Part shown: positions 44,017 through 53,405 of the stretch, piece by piece
How the letters are laid out: each line of letters starts with the position of its first letter
Numbering within the stretch: position 1 is the stretch's first letter
NCBI GenBank assembly: GCA_027485915.1
Contig: JAIXQA010000036.1
Coordinates: 1-64,000, forward strand
Direction of reading: 5' to 3'
From: Alphaproteobacteria bacterium
GTDB taxonomy: Bacteria > Pseudomonadota > Alphaproteobacteria > Caulobacterales > Aquidulcibacteraceae
DNA: 64,000 nt
Made by a program: the position numbers and the translations under genes
Notes under the pieces: model-generated
What the model was told of the DNA's origin: nothing
Databases searched by the model: none
The model's input: only the letters and a program-made list of their open reading frames with translations

Positions 44017-45287
44017 TGACCCAGACACAAACCAAACTCGTCCGCATTGTTACAGCAGGCAGCGTCGATGACGGAAAATCGACTTTAATCGGTCGCATCC
44101 TGCATGACTCGAAAGCTTTGATGAGCGATCAAGTCGATGCTTTATCTCATGCACGTTTCAGTCGCGCGGAAGAGGGCGACCTTGATCTGTCCTTTGTGAC
44201 CGATGGTCTTGAGAGTGAGCGCGAGCAGGGCATTACGATCGATGTCGCCTATCGCTACTTTGCTACACCCCAAACATCCTTCATTGTTATTGATGCGCCA
44301 GGGCATGAGCAATATACCCGCAACATGGTGACTGGGGCGAGCAATGCCGATGTCGCCATTGTGCTGGTGGATGCATCGCGCTTGCATCAGGGCGCGCTTA
44401 AAGTTCAAACCCGCCGCCACGCAACCATTGCCCATCTCTTGGGCCTTAAGGTGGTTTTTGCCGTCAATAAGATGGACCTCGTCAATTGGTCACAGAAGGT
44501 TTTTCAAGACGTTGAGGAGAGCCTTAAACGCTTAAGCCGCAGCCTTGGCATCACCAATCCCGCCATCGTGCCCATCAATGCGCGTTCAGGGGATAATGTC
44601 GTTTCGAAAAGCCCTGCTGCAAGTTGGTATCAAGGGGCGTCGCTTCTAGACATTCTCCAGAACCAAGGCGACGGAACGGATTTGAGCGAGCTTCCGTTCC
44701 GCTTTTCCATCCAACGCGTGGTGCGGATCGACGGTCACACAAAGGCGGCGCAGCGCGGCTATGCGGGGCGCATTGCCTCGGGCCAAGTTGCGGTTGGTGA
44801 CGAAATCTTTGTCGGGCCGTATCGCCGTCCAACCAAAATCACCCGCATTGAAACCTACGACCAAAGCTTAGATCGTGCTGAAGCGGGGCAATCGGTTACG
44901 CTCTATACTGAAGATGAGGTCGATGCCGCCCGGGGTGATTTGCTCACCAATGGGAACGTGGCCTATGCCAACAGGATAACAGCCGACTTATGTTGGTTGG
45001 ACGATCAGGCTTGGGAATCGCGCCGTCGTTATATTCTGCAACAAGGCACCGCCAATATCACGTCGCGTATTGAAAGCGTTTTGCATATTCGCGACATGCA
45101 AGACTTATCTGAAGTGCGTGGCGATCAAGCCTTAAAACTCAATGATATTGCCTTGGTTCAGTTGCAGACCCAAACACCGATCTTAGCCGATCTGTTTCAA
45201 GATAATCCCAAGACGGGGGCTTTCATCCTGATTGATCCTGACACCAATCAAACCGCCGCGGCCGGCATGATAAGGGGGGTGGCCTAA
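44016..45287 (+). CDS. cysN: Sulfate adenylyltransferase GTPase subunit
   Basis: 423 aa. GTP hydrolysis drives APS synthesis by CysD. G motifs are AGSVDDGKST (P-loop), DAPGHEQYTRNM and NKMDLV. It ends after the EF-Tu-like domains, so it is not fused to an APS kinase as in many CysNC proteins. This agrees with the APS-type CysH. A hairpin spans its stop codon. Confidence 0.95.
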   Translation: MTQTQTKLVRIVTAGSVDDGKSTLIGRILHDSKALMSDQVDALSHARFSRAEEGDLDLSFVTDGLESEREQGITIDVAYRYFATPQTSFIVIDAPGHEQYTRNMVTGASNADVAIVLVDASRLHQGALKVQTRRHATIAHLLGLKVVFAVNKMDLVNWSQKVFQDVEESLKRLSRSLGITNPAIVPINARSGDNVVSKSPAASWYQGASLLDILQNQGDGTDLSELPFRFSIQRVVRIDGHTKAAQRGYAGRIASGQVAVGDEIFVGPYRRPTKITRIETYDQSLDRAEAGQSVTLYTEDEVDAARGDLLTNGNVAYANRITADLCWLDDQAWESRRRYILQQGTANITSRIESVLHIRDMQDLSEVRGDQALKLNDIALVQLQTQTPILADLFQDNPKTGAFILIDPDTNQTAAAGMIRGVA

Positions 45288-45296
45288 AGCCACCCC
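45276..45296. terminator. Stem-loop spanning the cysN stop codon
   Basis: GGGGTGGC (45276-45283) and GCCACCCC (45289-45296) form a perfect 8-bp stem whose 5-nt loop contains the TAA of cysN. It lies between two converging genes. There is no T-run, so bidirectional termination is possible but not assured. Confidence 0.45.
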
Positions 45297-45313
45297 AAAG
45301 CCTTCTTGACCGG

Positions 45314-46084
45314 TTAGAACTTACCATTTGCATGGGGCATCTCGTCGGGAATCGTCGAGAGCGTATCCCAATGCTCGACGATTTTGCCATCCTCAATCCG
45401 GAACAGGTCGAAGAAAGCTGTTGGTACATCGCCAAGTTTGCCTTCTGAAGCGGTGAACACGAAATTGCCTTCCGCCACGACGAGGGGTGTGCGCGCATAG
45501 GTCATGGGTTGCCCTGCTTCGGCAAAGGCCTGCATGGCAGCCCCTAAACCATCCAGACCGTCTGCGACTAACGGATTGTGCTGCGTGTAGGTGGTTAGGG
45601 AAATATAGTCCGTCACACGCTCTGGCGCTTGGCCCTGCAAGACCTCGCGGACAAAGCCTTGGATCAGCGCCTTGTTGCTGGCTGTCTTATCTAGGTCCTG
45701 GATTCCAGTCGCGCCATCCGTCATGCCATGGCCTGACGCAGTCTGGGTGGCGAGGGGTTGCAGATTGTCCCAATGTTCGGCCACTTTACCATTTTCCACG
45801 CGGAAGACATCAAATGCGACCAAGGTTTCGCCGCCGAAGGCCTGTGCATTTTCATAGGTTACGTGCAGTACAACTAAATCCCCTTCAGAAATGACACGGT
45901 GAATGGTGCACTGAATGCCGCTTTCCTTAAGGGCAGGGATAAAGCCGATGATCGTGGCAGCCCCCGTCGGCACACCAACATTATGTTGGATATAATCGGA
46001 TGCCAGCAAGGCTTCAGCTTTGGCTGGATCAAAGTCGGCGAAAATCGCTTGGACAGCGCTTAAAACAATCTCGCGAGGGGTCAT
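45314..46084 (-). CDS. Tandem SnoaL-like (NTF2-fold) protein
   Basis: 256 aa from the ATG at 46084, with GGAG 6 nt upstream. It contains two copies of a SnoaL/NTF2-like domain: residues 1-115 end in FDVFRVENGKVAEHWDNLQ and residues 135-256 contain FFDLFRIEDGKIVEHWDTL. TYTQHNPLV and YIQHNVGV are the matching early motifs with the conserved His-Asn. These domains act as small isomerases, hydrolases or binding proteins. It is divergent from an HxlR regulator that likely controls it. Confidence 0.83.
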   Translation of the reverse strand: MTPREIVLSAVQAIFADFDPAKAEALLASDYIQHNVGVPTGAATIIGFIPALKESGIQCTIHRVISEGDLVVLHVTYENAQAFGGETLVAFDVFRVENGKVAEHWDNLQPLATQTASGHGMTDGATGIQDLDKTASNKALIQGFVREVLQGQAPERVTDYISLTTYTQHNPLVADGLDGLGAAMQAFAEAGQPMTYARTPLVVAEGNFVFTASEGKLGDVPTAFFDLFRIEDGKIVEHWDTLSTIPDEMPHANGKF

Positions 46085-46124
46085 ACAAAACTCCATAGGG
46101 TGGTTTCCAACTTGGAGACTTTGC

Positions 46125-46141
46125 AGTACTATTCTAATACT
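46125..46141. promoter_or_regulatory. Likely HxlR operator
   Basis: A 17-bp dyad, AGTACTA-TTC-TAATACT, has arms that match at six of seven positions. It lies between the divergent SnoaL and HxlR starts, where an autoregulating HxlR protein would be expected to bind. Function is inferred from position. Confidence 0.45.
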
Positions 46142-46174
46142 AAGTGTCAACTACGCACTAAAAAGGTACTAAGT

Positions 46175-46546
46175 ATGCTTCCCATAACCGTCGCCACAGA
46201 AGAAGAAAGCGGTCTGTGCCCCGTCCGCAGTATTCTCGGCACCGTCACCGGTAAGTGGAGCTCGCTGATCCTCCTGTCTCTCGAAGATGGGCCCCGGCGC
46301 TTTTCTGCCATCAAACGCGTGATCGGCGACATCACCCAACGCGTCTTGACTGAAAACCTCCGCGCCCTTGAACGCGACGGGTATGTAACACGCGAGGTTA
46401 TAGCTGGCCCGCCCGTCGAAGTGCATTATCAACTCACGCAAATGGGGTCGGATATAGTTGCCCGCTTTATTCCATTGGTGACCTGGGCAACCGAACATTA
46501 TGATGCGGTACAAGCCGCTCGACGGCGGTTTGATGGGCGGGCGTGA
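46175..46546 (+). CDS. HxlR-family transcriptional regulator
   Basis: 123 aa from the ATG at 46175 (AAGG upstream). The winged helix reads CPVRSILGTVTGKWSSLILLSLEDGPRRFSAIKRVIGDITQRVLTENLRALERDGYVTRE, the HxlR pattern with the N-terminal Cys (CPV) that serves as a redox or aldehyde sensor in several relatives. It is divergent from the SnoaL gene and probably regulates it. Confidence 0.92.
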   Translation: MLPITVATEEESGLCPVRSILGTVTGKWSSLILLSLEDGPRRFSAIKRVIGDITQRVLTENLRALERDGYVTREVIAGPPVEVHYQLTQMGSDIVARFIPLVTWATEHYDAVQAARRRFDGRA

Positions 46547-46807
46547 TCAAAAGCCATGAGGGAACCAAACCCCAATTACGGTCACATCACCCATATTCGG
46601 AATAACTTTGTTCTGATTCAAACTACCTATATCGATATCGCTTTGAATGGACTTGATCTGCAAATGCCCGAGCTTTGAGAAAACCTGCTGCTCTAAGATC
46701 TGGCGTGCTTGGGCCTCATCCAGCGCACTAATTCCACACCCGAGCCCGATTGCATTGCCCAACAGCGGGTCGGAAAATTCAATCCAATATCGTGTTGGCT
46801 TGGTCAT
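46547..46807 (-). CDS. Small conserved hypothetical protein (GCG...NMG...WFP type)
   Basis: 86 aa from the ATG at 46807. YWIEFSDPLLGNAIGLGCGISALDEAQA and PNMGDVTVIGVWFPHGF form a pattern I have seen in short single-domain proteins of unknown function, in which the C-terminal NMG-x(n)-G-x-WFP block is conserved. It overlaps the upstream membrane protein gene by 29 bp. No enzyme motif is visible. Some such small proteins are immunity proteins, but no toxin is seen here. Confidence 0.6.
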   Translation of the reverse strand: MTKPTRYWIEFSDPLLGNAIGLGCGISALDEAQARQILEQQVFSKLGHLQIKSIQSDIDIGSLNQNKVIPNMGDVTVIGVWFPHGF

Positions 46808-47549
46808 GAGGTTCGTTCCAAACACATCTGCCTCTTGGGGCGTCTATAATTGCAATCAATGACTGGGCAACGAATACGCCTATGAATGTGAAAAGATAGA
46901 GGGCGAACGAATGCCCGGCGATGAAACCAAATAACATCCATAACACAGCTGCAATCGAAACCGTTACCACCATCGCCCCAGAAAGGTGACTGAGCCGGCG
47001 GTTGAGTCGTTCTTTCGGCGTCAGTTTCGAGTCAGGCCTGCGATCATGGCGGCTTATATGGCGACCACATCGGTCTTGTTTTAAAGCATGGTCGACTTCC
47101 GGCAGCAGCATTACCACTCTTTCGACTAGATTGTCATAACCGACTTTGTCGTGCTTCTTTCCTCGCCACCAATCTACCCGAAAGCTTCTGAGGAAGAATG
47201 GAAAACTGCAAAGACTGTAACTCACTTCAAGCCAACCGGGCCAAAAGGCCGATTTAGCAATGGAACGTGAACCAGGGTTAGTTGCATCAACAATGATAAG
47301 ATCATGAGGGACAACTCCAAATATTAATCCAAAGCCGGGCGGGCCGTACTTATCAATTTGAACGATGAGAAGTTCGTCGCCGTTGGAGCCAGAGCGCCAG
47401 AATTTGCCAAATGGAGAATAGATTTTCGTCGCGCGACTCGCTGCATCCTCACCAAGATAAGGCGTCAGAACAAAGCCGCGTGCTTGAAGGGCAGGCACAA
47501 GTATTTGTTTGAGGCTAGATCGCAGCAATTGGCCAGGTGTTTTTGGCAT
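46779..47549 (-). CDS. Hypothetical protein with C-terminal membrane segments
   Basis: 256 aa. The N-terminal 100 residues (LRSSLKQILVPALQARGFVLTPY, then LLIVQIDKYGPPGFGLIFGVVP) faintly resemble DUF4304. A basic linker (SRHDRRPDSKLTPKERLNRRLSHL) leads to two hydrophobic segments (about 195-240). It shares a 29-bp overlap with the small gene downstream and so is a likely partner. Function unknown. Confidence 0.62.
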   Translation of the reverse strand: MPKTPGQLLRSSLKQILVPALQARGFVLTPYLGEDAASRATKIYSPFGKFWRSGSNGDELLIVQIDKYGPPGFGLIFGVVPHDLIIVDATNPGSRSIAKSAFWPGWLEVSYSLCSFPFFLRSFRVDWWRGKKHDKVGYDNLVERVVMLLPEVDHALKQDRCGRHISRHDRRPDSKLTPKERLNRRLSHLSGAMVVTVSIAAVLWMLFGFIAGHSFALYLFTFIGVFVAQSLIAIIDAPRGRCVWNEPHDQANTILD

Positions 47550-47805
47550 CAGATTAGGTCCGTTGGATCAAGCAAAATATTTGGGTCACAGGCTCTGCCG
47601 GAACGCATTACAATTGGCGACAACAAATAACCAGAAATTGTTACTTTGAGACAAAAGCTTCTCCCATTAGGTCAACCAGAAATTCAGATGCGTTTTCCTT
47701 ATTTCCACCCAGTTACCCCGCATTTGAACTAATCCCGAAAACATCTTGAAAGCAATTTCACCTAAAAGTGGGCTCTACTCTAAATGGCGGGGGCGCCACT
47801 TGATT
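47550..47805. other. Intergenic region between divergent genes
   Basis: The 256-bp gap holds the two divergent promoters. I see no convincing gene, stem-loop or regulator site in it. An extended frame of the plus-strand gene starts at a TTG at 47746 but lacks a ribosome site. Confidence 0.4.
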
Positions 47806-48828
47806 ATGCGTTTATCTTTGGTTTTGGCGGGATTGGCCGTACTTTCAAATTGCACATCAGAGGCCGTTGCGTCTCAACCTGTGCCTGAGGTTTCCAGTGC
47901 GGGCGATGAGATTGCGACGCGCGAAAAGGTCTTTAGTGACGTCAAGAAGATGATCGCGGCCAATGACTTCAAGTCCCTAACAGAGCTTGAAGTAACCTAC
48001 CGGACCAGTCGTTCGCGTACGACGAGTGGCTATTGGTACTTGGGCCTGTTTCACGCGCAAGTGGAAAGCTTTGTGCTGGAAGGTCTAACGGCCGAGCAAG
48101 GCTGTGTTCCACTGCATGCTGATTTTGTTTCGCGCTGGAAAGCCGCAGTCCCCAATAATCCAGCACCCATTATCGCCGAGGCCACCATGTTATCACACGA
48201 AGGCTGGTGTCACCGCGGCGTTGGCTTTGCCAATACAGTTACGCCCGAAGCTTGGGAGAAATTTCAAGACAAGCTACAAGCCGCCTATGAGGTCCTTGAA
48301 ACCAACAAGGAGACCGCATCGATCAATCCCGAATATTATGCGGTACAAACCACACTCTATCGTGGCCTGAGCGCACCAAAAGATAAATTCGACGAATTGA
48401 TGGATGATGCAACCAAGCGGGAGCCGGCTTACCTCCGAACTTATACAAATGGGGTCGTCTACCACTTGCCGAAATGGGGCGGTAGTTGGGGTGAGGTAGA
48501 TCGCTTTTTGCGCTATGCCGCCAAGAAATCTGAGAAGACGGACGGGAGTGGCCTCTATGTCCGCATCCTCTGGAACCTTGAGGCGTGTAATTGCGACATC
48601 ATCAAGGAAGTTGCCGACTGGTCAACCTTGCAGGCCTCCATGCGCGATGTCTATCAGCGCTTCCCCAATGGTCGGAACCGGGAATATTTCATGAAGCTTT
48701 CCTGTAAAATGGGTAAGCCACAAGAAGCCTTCGACCTCGCACAAATGGGCTTCCCGGATAAGAGCAAAGACGAACTCAACACCATGACCATGCAGGCCTG
48801 CAGCGAGGCGATGGCGGAGGCGAAGTAA
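47806..48828 (+). CDS. Lipoprotein of unknown function (DUF4034-like)
   Basis: 340 aa from the ATG at 47806. The signal peptide ends in a lipobox-like LSNC. The rest is mostly helical with paired aromatic and tetratricopeptide-like stretches (SGYWYLGLFHAQVESFVL, PEYYAVQTTLYRGL, YTNGVVYHLPKWGGSWGEVDRFLRYAAKK, NREYFMKLSCKMGKPQEAFDLAQ), a layout like DUF4034. Its stop shares one base with the start of the next gene. Function unknown. Confidence 0.68.
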   Translation: MRLSLVLAGLAVLSNCTSEAVASQPVPEVSSAGDEIATREKVFSDVKKMIAANDFKSLTELEVTYRTSRSRTTSGYWYLGLFHAQVESFVLEGLTAEQGCVPLHADFVSRWKAAVPNNPAPIIAEATMLSHEGWCHRGVGFANTVTPEAWEKFQDKLQAAYEVLETNKETASINPEYYAVQTTLYRGLSAPKDKFDELMDDATKREPAYLRTYTNGVVYHLPKWGGSWGEVDRFLRYAAKKSEKTDGSGLYVRILWNLEACNCDIIKEVADWSTLQASMRDVYQRFPNGRNREYFMKLSCKMGKPQEAFDLAQMGFPDKSKDELNTMTMQACSEAMAEAK

Positions 48829-49229
48829 TGGAGTATCAGTTTGAACAAAATGGGCGTCGACCCATCGTCATGTTTGCCGCTGTGTTTGGCCTTGTTCTGG
48901 TCGGCGTCGGGTTCCATTACAGCGCGCCTTGGTACTTTCTCGTGATGCCGGGCATTGCCAGCTTGATGGCGATTTTAATGCTGATCCAAAATAGCCGGAG
49001 TGGTTTAAAGCTAACCCCACAAACCCTCACACTCCACAAGGACAGCTGGCACGAGGAAATTCCGCTGTCGACAATCAAGGGCGTGCGAACGACTCACTTC
49101 TCAAGCGGCCAGCCAAGTATTTGGCTTGATCGTATTGATGGACCGCCCTATCGCATACCTGGCTATTGTTTCGGTTCAGCACAGCAATTGAAGCAAGCTT
49201 TTGCCACCCATCAGATCGCAACGGACTGA
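48828..49229 (+). CDS. Small membrane protein of unknown function
   Basis: 133 aa. Two hydrophobic segments (about residues 13-32 and 34-54) are followed by a beta-rich tail (SGLKLTPQTLTLHKDSWHEEIPLSTIKGVRTTHFSSGQPSIWLDRIDGPPYRIPGYCFG), a PH-like pattern found in small bacterial membrane proteins. It is coupled to the lipoprotein gene (TAATG). No function can be named. Confidence 0.65.
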   Translation: MEYQFEQNGRRPIVMFAAVFGLVLVGVGFHYSAPWYFLVMPGIASLMAILMLIQNSRSGLKLTPQTLTLHKDSWHEEIPLSTIKGVRTTHFSSGQPSIWLDRIDGPPYRIPGYCFGSAQQLKQAFATHQIATD

Positions 49230-49235
49230 CTCGAT

Positions 49236-50396
49236 CTAGGAACGGTTTGGCCAATTCCAACTTGGTTTATCTGGCCCTGAAATCATCGTCTCCCCTAGGT
49301 GCTTGCTGAGTTCGAACATCGCAACTTCAGCTTCGCGCGATAGTGCCGCCACCAAAGCCGGTGCATGAGTCACAATGATCAATTGGGTTTTGCGAGCGGC
49401 TGTCACGATTAGGCGTGCCAGAGGGGCCAAAAGGTCAGGATGCAAGCTCGTCTCAGGTTCATTCAAGACCATGAGGGAAGGGGGGTCGGGCGACAATAAG
49501 GCGGCGACCAACAGCAGATAGCGCAAAGTGCCGTCGGAAAGCTCTGCCACCCGCAGCGGACGCAATAGGCCGTACTGGCGGATTTGAATATCAAAATAGC
49601 CATCGTCCTTCCCAATCACTTCCACTTCTGCCCGATCAAAGGCGTCAGCAATCGCGGCATCAAAGGCGACACCGTCCCCGATCTCCCGGATTGTTTGAAT
49701 AGCTGCAGCCAAGTCCGCACCATTGCTCGCCAAAACGGGTGTATAGGTGCCAATTTGAGGCTGGCGTGCGGGGGCGTCACGGTCTGTTCGAAGATGATCA
49801 TAATAGCGCCAAGCACGCAGGCGTTCGCGCATTACCAAAAGCTCCAACCCATCATCTGGATCACTGCAATGGGTCATCATGGAATCATGACTTGCCAAGC
49901 TCGTGTAGGCTTGCTGCCACTGGCCATCCTTATCGCGCAGGCGAACACCGGTGCCATTTCGGAGCGCGATTGTGTTTGAACGAGCCAAGGTCTCGCCAAC
50001 CCACAGAGCCTCGGCCTTGATGGCCGGGTCCCGCGAAAAAGCAGAGGATGACGGCGTGGGTAAACCCAAGTCGATTGCATAGCCATAATCCTGACCCGAG
50101 AAGCCCAATTTTAACGCAACTGGGCCTCGGCGCTGCGTACCTTGAACCGGCATCTCACCGCGCTTCATGGCAGAAGAGAAGGCCTCGGGACCGGCCCACA
50201 GGGTGGAATTTAGACCACCTTCTTGGGCTAGAGATTGAATGACGCGCCCCTGTGCCACATCGCCCAAGAGGCGCAAGGCCCGATAGACATTGGATTTGCC
50301 CACCCCATTCGGCCCCGTCACGACATTGATGCGACCCAGCGCCAAAACACAGTCACGGAGGGATCGATACCCCGAAATCGCAAGCTTCAAAATCAT
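49236..50396 (-). CDS. AAA-family ATPase (RecF/OLD/SMC-like)
   Basis: 386 aa. LKLAISGYRSLRDCVLALGRINVVTGPNGVGKSNVYRALRLL is the Walker A start of the SMC/RecF/OLD-type ATPases, and ELSDGTLRYLLLVAALLS with LMVLNEPETSLHPDLLAPLARLI carries signature-like and Walker B motifs. The centre has no coiled coil long enough for an SMC and no toprim domain is present. Stand-alone members occur in DNA repair and defence; the role here is not known. Confidence 0.83.
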   Translation of the reverse strand: MILKLAISGYRSLRDCVLALGRINVVTGPNGVGKSNVYRALRLLGDVAQGRVIQSLAQEGGLNSTLWAGPEAFSSAMKRGEMPVQGTQRRGPVALKLGFSGQDYGYAIDLGLPTPSSSAFSRDPAIKAEALWVGETLARSNTIALRNGTGVRLRDKDGQWQQAYTSLASHDSMMTHCSDPDDGLELLVMRERLRAWRYYDHLRTDRDAPARQPQIGTYTPVLASNGADLAAAIQTIREIGDGVAFDAAIADAFDRAEVEVIGKDDGYFDIQIRQYGLLRPLRVAELSDGTLRYLLLVAALLSPDPPSLMVLNEPETSLHPDLLAPLARLIVTAARKTQLIIVTHAPALVAALSREAEVAMFELSKHLGETMISGPDKPSWNWPNRS

Positions 50397-50483
50397 CGCT
50401 GCGGACCCATCAAAATTTCCGATTCCTCACCCTAAGCGAAAGCCGAAAGACCCTCAATCCAGACAATGTCGCACGACGACACA

Positions 50484-50513
50484 GGCAAATGGGCGGATCG
50501 AGGACCCGCCCAT
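50484..50513 (-). terminator. Terminator-like stem-loop after the large TonB receptor
   Basis: On the minus strand ATGGGCGG (50513-50506) pairs with CCGCCCAT (50496-50489) over 8 bp with a 9-nt loop, followed by TTTGCC. The T-run is short, so strength is moderate. Confidence 0.55.
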
Positions 50514-50540
50514 CGCACAGACAAAAAGATGTTGCTTCGT

Positions 50541-53282
50541 TTAGAAGGTCTTTTTGATCTTCAGATAATAATAGGTACCCTGCCAATCAACGAGCGAGTC
50601 AGATCGGTAGACCCGACCATTACCCGTTTCACCCAAACGCGAAGCGCCTTCATCTGGATATTCATTCGTGATGTTACGCGCACCGAGGGTGACGATGACA
50701 TCCTTGGGGAAGTCATAAGACACTTCCATATCGATCAAGACTTCGCTGCCAAGCTTTTGCTTGATTAAGCCTTCCGGATAGACCGTGCTCGTTGGGCATT
50801 TGAAGACGCTGATTGGCTGCGAAGTCAGGCAATTGGATGCGGTATATTCGCCCCAATAATTGGCCCGCAACATCCCTGTGAATTTGCCAATGCTGTGGTT
50901 GACCGTGAAGTTTGACTTGAACTCTGGCACCCCATTTTCAAAGTCATAGACATCCTCTTCCAAGAACAAGAGCGCAGATGGTGAGCCAATCAGAATGTCG
51001 CCAACCTTGAACGTATTGTAATTGGCGCTCAAGGTGAAATTGGTTGTGCCATAGTCACCAAAGTCAGCCCGATAGGTGCCGACAAAGTCAACACCCTTCG
51101 TGACGGAGTCAAACGCATTCTGGAAGAATTGCACGGCACCAATGGTATTGGCACCGGGCACATTTGCGGCAATCAGAGCTGCTTGAATGGTTGGTGTCAC
51201 CGTGATGGAGCGCGTCGCATAAAACTGGCCCTCAATGTCGATTTGGTAGAAATCGAGCGTGAGGTTAAAGCCGGCCACGGCTGCGGTCAGACCCGCGGAG
51301 TAATTCTTCGACCGCTCTGGTTCCAATGGTTTCGCGCCGAGGAAGAGCGAGACTGGATTGGTCGCAGGGAAGAGACCTGAAGCGACGGGTTCACTGGCGG
51401 GAAAGCGTGTGGAGACGTTGGCCGTTGACAATTGTCCAGGCGTTGGAGCCCGAAAGCCAGTGCCAATCGACGCACGAAGATTGATGTCGTCGGTCAACTC
51501 ATAACGGGCGGCAATTTTGCCATCGGTTGTTGAGCCAAAATCTTCATAATCTTCAAAGCGGCCCGCAACACCCACAAAAAGTTTGTCGGTGACATCGGCT
51601 TCTAGGTCGACATAGACAGCATAGCTTGCGCGGTCGATTGCACCGGAATAGTCAGGGTTGTTGCCCGGAAAGCCATCAGAGCCGACACCCAAAAGGCGGT
51701 AGACAGGATCACTCGCATTGGCGCAATTCAGTGTCGAGCCCGCGGCGATGACAGCCAGACCCGCAGCAGTTGGTGTGCGGGTAGCAATCGGTTGGGCCAA
51801 GTTACAAAAGCCCCAAGGGTCTGGTCTGGCATAGGGTCCTGCCGCCCAGGAGGCACGGTCACCCTCAACCAACTCATAGCCTTCAGAGCGATATTCTGCG
51901 CCATATGAAATAGTCAGCGGCGAGGCAAACATGGCGACCGGCATTTCGTAAGAGAAGTCGAGGTTGAATGCCGTTTCATCCGCGACCAAATCACCGGGGC
52001 TAAAAGAGGTTGGTGAGGCAGGTCCATAGGATGGGTTCTGCGTCTCGGATAGACCATAGGAAATTTTGTTATAGCCATAGCGAATGGTAGCATCATAGGA
52101 CCAGCGGGCGGATAGTTCACCTCGAACACCGGCAGTCAGTGAATAATCAATGACATTGCCGGAAAAGCGGGGTGTATAGCCCGCTGGAAATCTGGAGGTG
52201 CCTGTCCAAGTGGTGCCATTTTGCAGACGGATCGCTGGGCCCAATGTCCCTTGGCTGCCGTTTGGATTTGGCGTCTGGCCGAACTCAGGGTCTGGGAAGC
52301 GGTAATTGAAGTCGCCACTTCCTTCTGAATTCGAGTAGTTTGCAAAGGCATACAGGTCAATCTTATCCGAGATTTTATAGCCTGCATTCACAAACGAGCG
52401 AAATGCCACATTTTCGGGCTGCCCCCAAATCTGCACGTTACTGGTATTGTTCCGGGTGCCCGGACCAAACAGAGTAGCAAATTGTGGATAGGTTGTGCGA
52501 TAGAGCTCGACATCAAAGCCGGTACCGACCCCGGTTGCAGTGTCAAATTGTGGGCTTTGCGCGCGTGACCACTGATCGCCACGATTGGTGCCTTTGGCGG
52601 AATTGGCCTCCACACTGATACTGACAAAACCTGACTCGCCGAGCGCCAAACCCAAATTGCCGGATATAGTGATATCGTCACCATCACCTTCGGTATATTG
52701 GCCCATTGAAGCGCTCAACTCACCGCCGGAGTCATTGTCCTTCAAGATGAAGTTCAAGACACCTGCAATCGCGTCCGAGCCATATTGCGCCGCTGCACCA
52801 TCGCGCAAAACTTCGACTGTTTTAAGCGCTGAGGCCGGGATTGTAGCAACGTCGGGCCCTTGTGTACCGCTGCCACCAATCGTCACCAAAGCGGCCCGGT
52901 GGCGGCGCTTTGAATTGACCAGAACCAATGTTTTGTCAGACGTAAGGCCCCGCAATGTTGCCGGACGGATGAAGGTCGCGCCATCCGATATTGGCTGCCG
53001 GAATGTGTTGAAAGACGGCACCAAGGTCTTGAGCACGTCTTGAGTATCGGTGAACGCTACAGCCGTGATCGCTTCACTGGTCAACACATCGACTGGGACG
53101 GCTGAATCCGCAACCGTCCGCCCCCGCGTTCTGGTTCCGGTTACAACAACCACTTCACCCACTTTTGTCGTATCTGCACTCGTTGCTTCTTGCGCCTGAG
53201 AAGCTGCCGGAAGCGTTACTCCGGCGGCCAAAAGGCTGACCGCCACGGCAAGGCCACTGGCCCCATTTTTTAATTTCAGCAT
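50541..53282 (-). CDS. TonB-dependent outer-membrane receptor
   Basis: 913 aa. Sec signal ending AASQAQ, TonB box-like VVVVTGTRTRG, a plug with ATLRGLTSDKTLVLVNSKRRHRAAL and LKTVEVLRDGAAAQYGSDAIAGVLNFIL, and a barrel ending LKIKKTF with the C-terminal Phe. The plug belongs to the type with a long extracellular region, often used for carbohydrates or peptides. A TTTTATGCC repeat cluster lies 120-180 bp upstream. Substrate unknown. Confidence 0.92.
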   Translation of the reverse strand: MLKLKNGASGLAVAVSLLAAGVTLPAASQAQEATSADTTKVGEVVVVTGTRTRGRTVADSAVPVDVLTSEAITAVAFTDTQDVLKTLVPSFNTFRQPISDGATFIRPATLRGLTSDKTLVLVNSKRRHRAALVTIGGSGTQGPDVATIPASALKTVEVLRDGAAAQYGSDAIAGVLNFILKDNDSGGELSASMGQYTEGDGDDITISGNLGLALGESGFVSISVEANSAKGTNRGDQWSRAQSPQFDTATGVGTGFDVELYRTTYPQFATLFGPGTRNNTSNVQIWGQPENVAFRSFVNAGYKISDKIDLYAFANYSNSEGSGDFNYRFPDPEFGQTPNPNGSQGTLGPAIRLQNGTTWTGTSRFPAGYTPRFSGNVIDYSLTAGVRGELSARWSYDATIRYGYNKISYGLSETQNPSYGPASPTSFSPGDLVADETAFNLDFSYEMPVAMFASPLTISYGAEYRSEGYELVEGDRASWAAGPYARPDPWGFCNLAQPIATRTPTAAGLAVIAAGSTLNCANASDPVYRLLGVGSDGFPGNNPDYSGAIDRASYAVYVDLEADVTDKLFVGVAGRFEDYEDFGSTTDGKIAARYELTDDINLRASIGTGFRAPTPGQLSTANVSTRFPASEPVASGLFPATNPVSLFLGAKPLEPERSKNYSAGLTAAVAGFNLTLDFYQIDIEGQFYATRSITVTPTIQAALIAANVPGANTIGAVQFFQNAFDSVTKGVDFVGTYRADFGDYGTTNFTLSANYNTFKVGDILIGSPSALLFLEEDVYDFENGVPEFKSNFTVNHSIGKFTGMLRANYWGEYTASNCLTSQPISVFKCPTSTVYPEGLIKQKLGSEVLIDMEVSYDFPKDVIVTLGARNITNEYPDEGASRLGETGNGRVYRSDSLVDWQGTYYYLKIKKTF

Positions 53283-53405
53283 CGTTCATCCCCTCATCGG
53301 TCCTAACAATGGACCGCGTTGAATTTCGCGATGGCCGTTTCCCCATATTCATGCTTTGCGAGCTCGAATGATAAGTCCAGTCAAATCGAAGAATTTAGTG
53401 ATATT

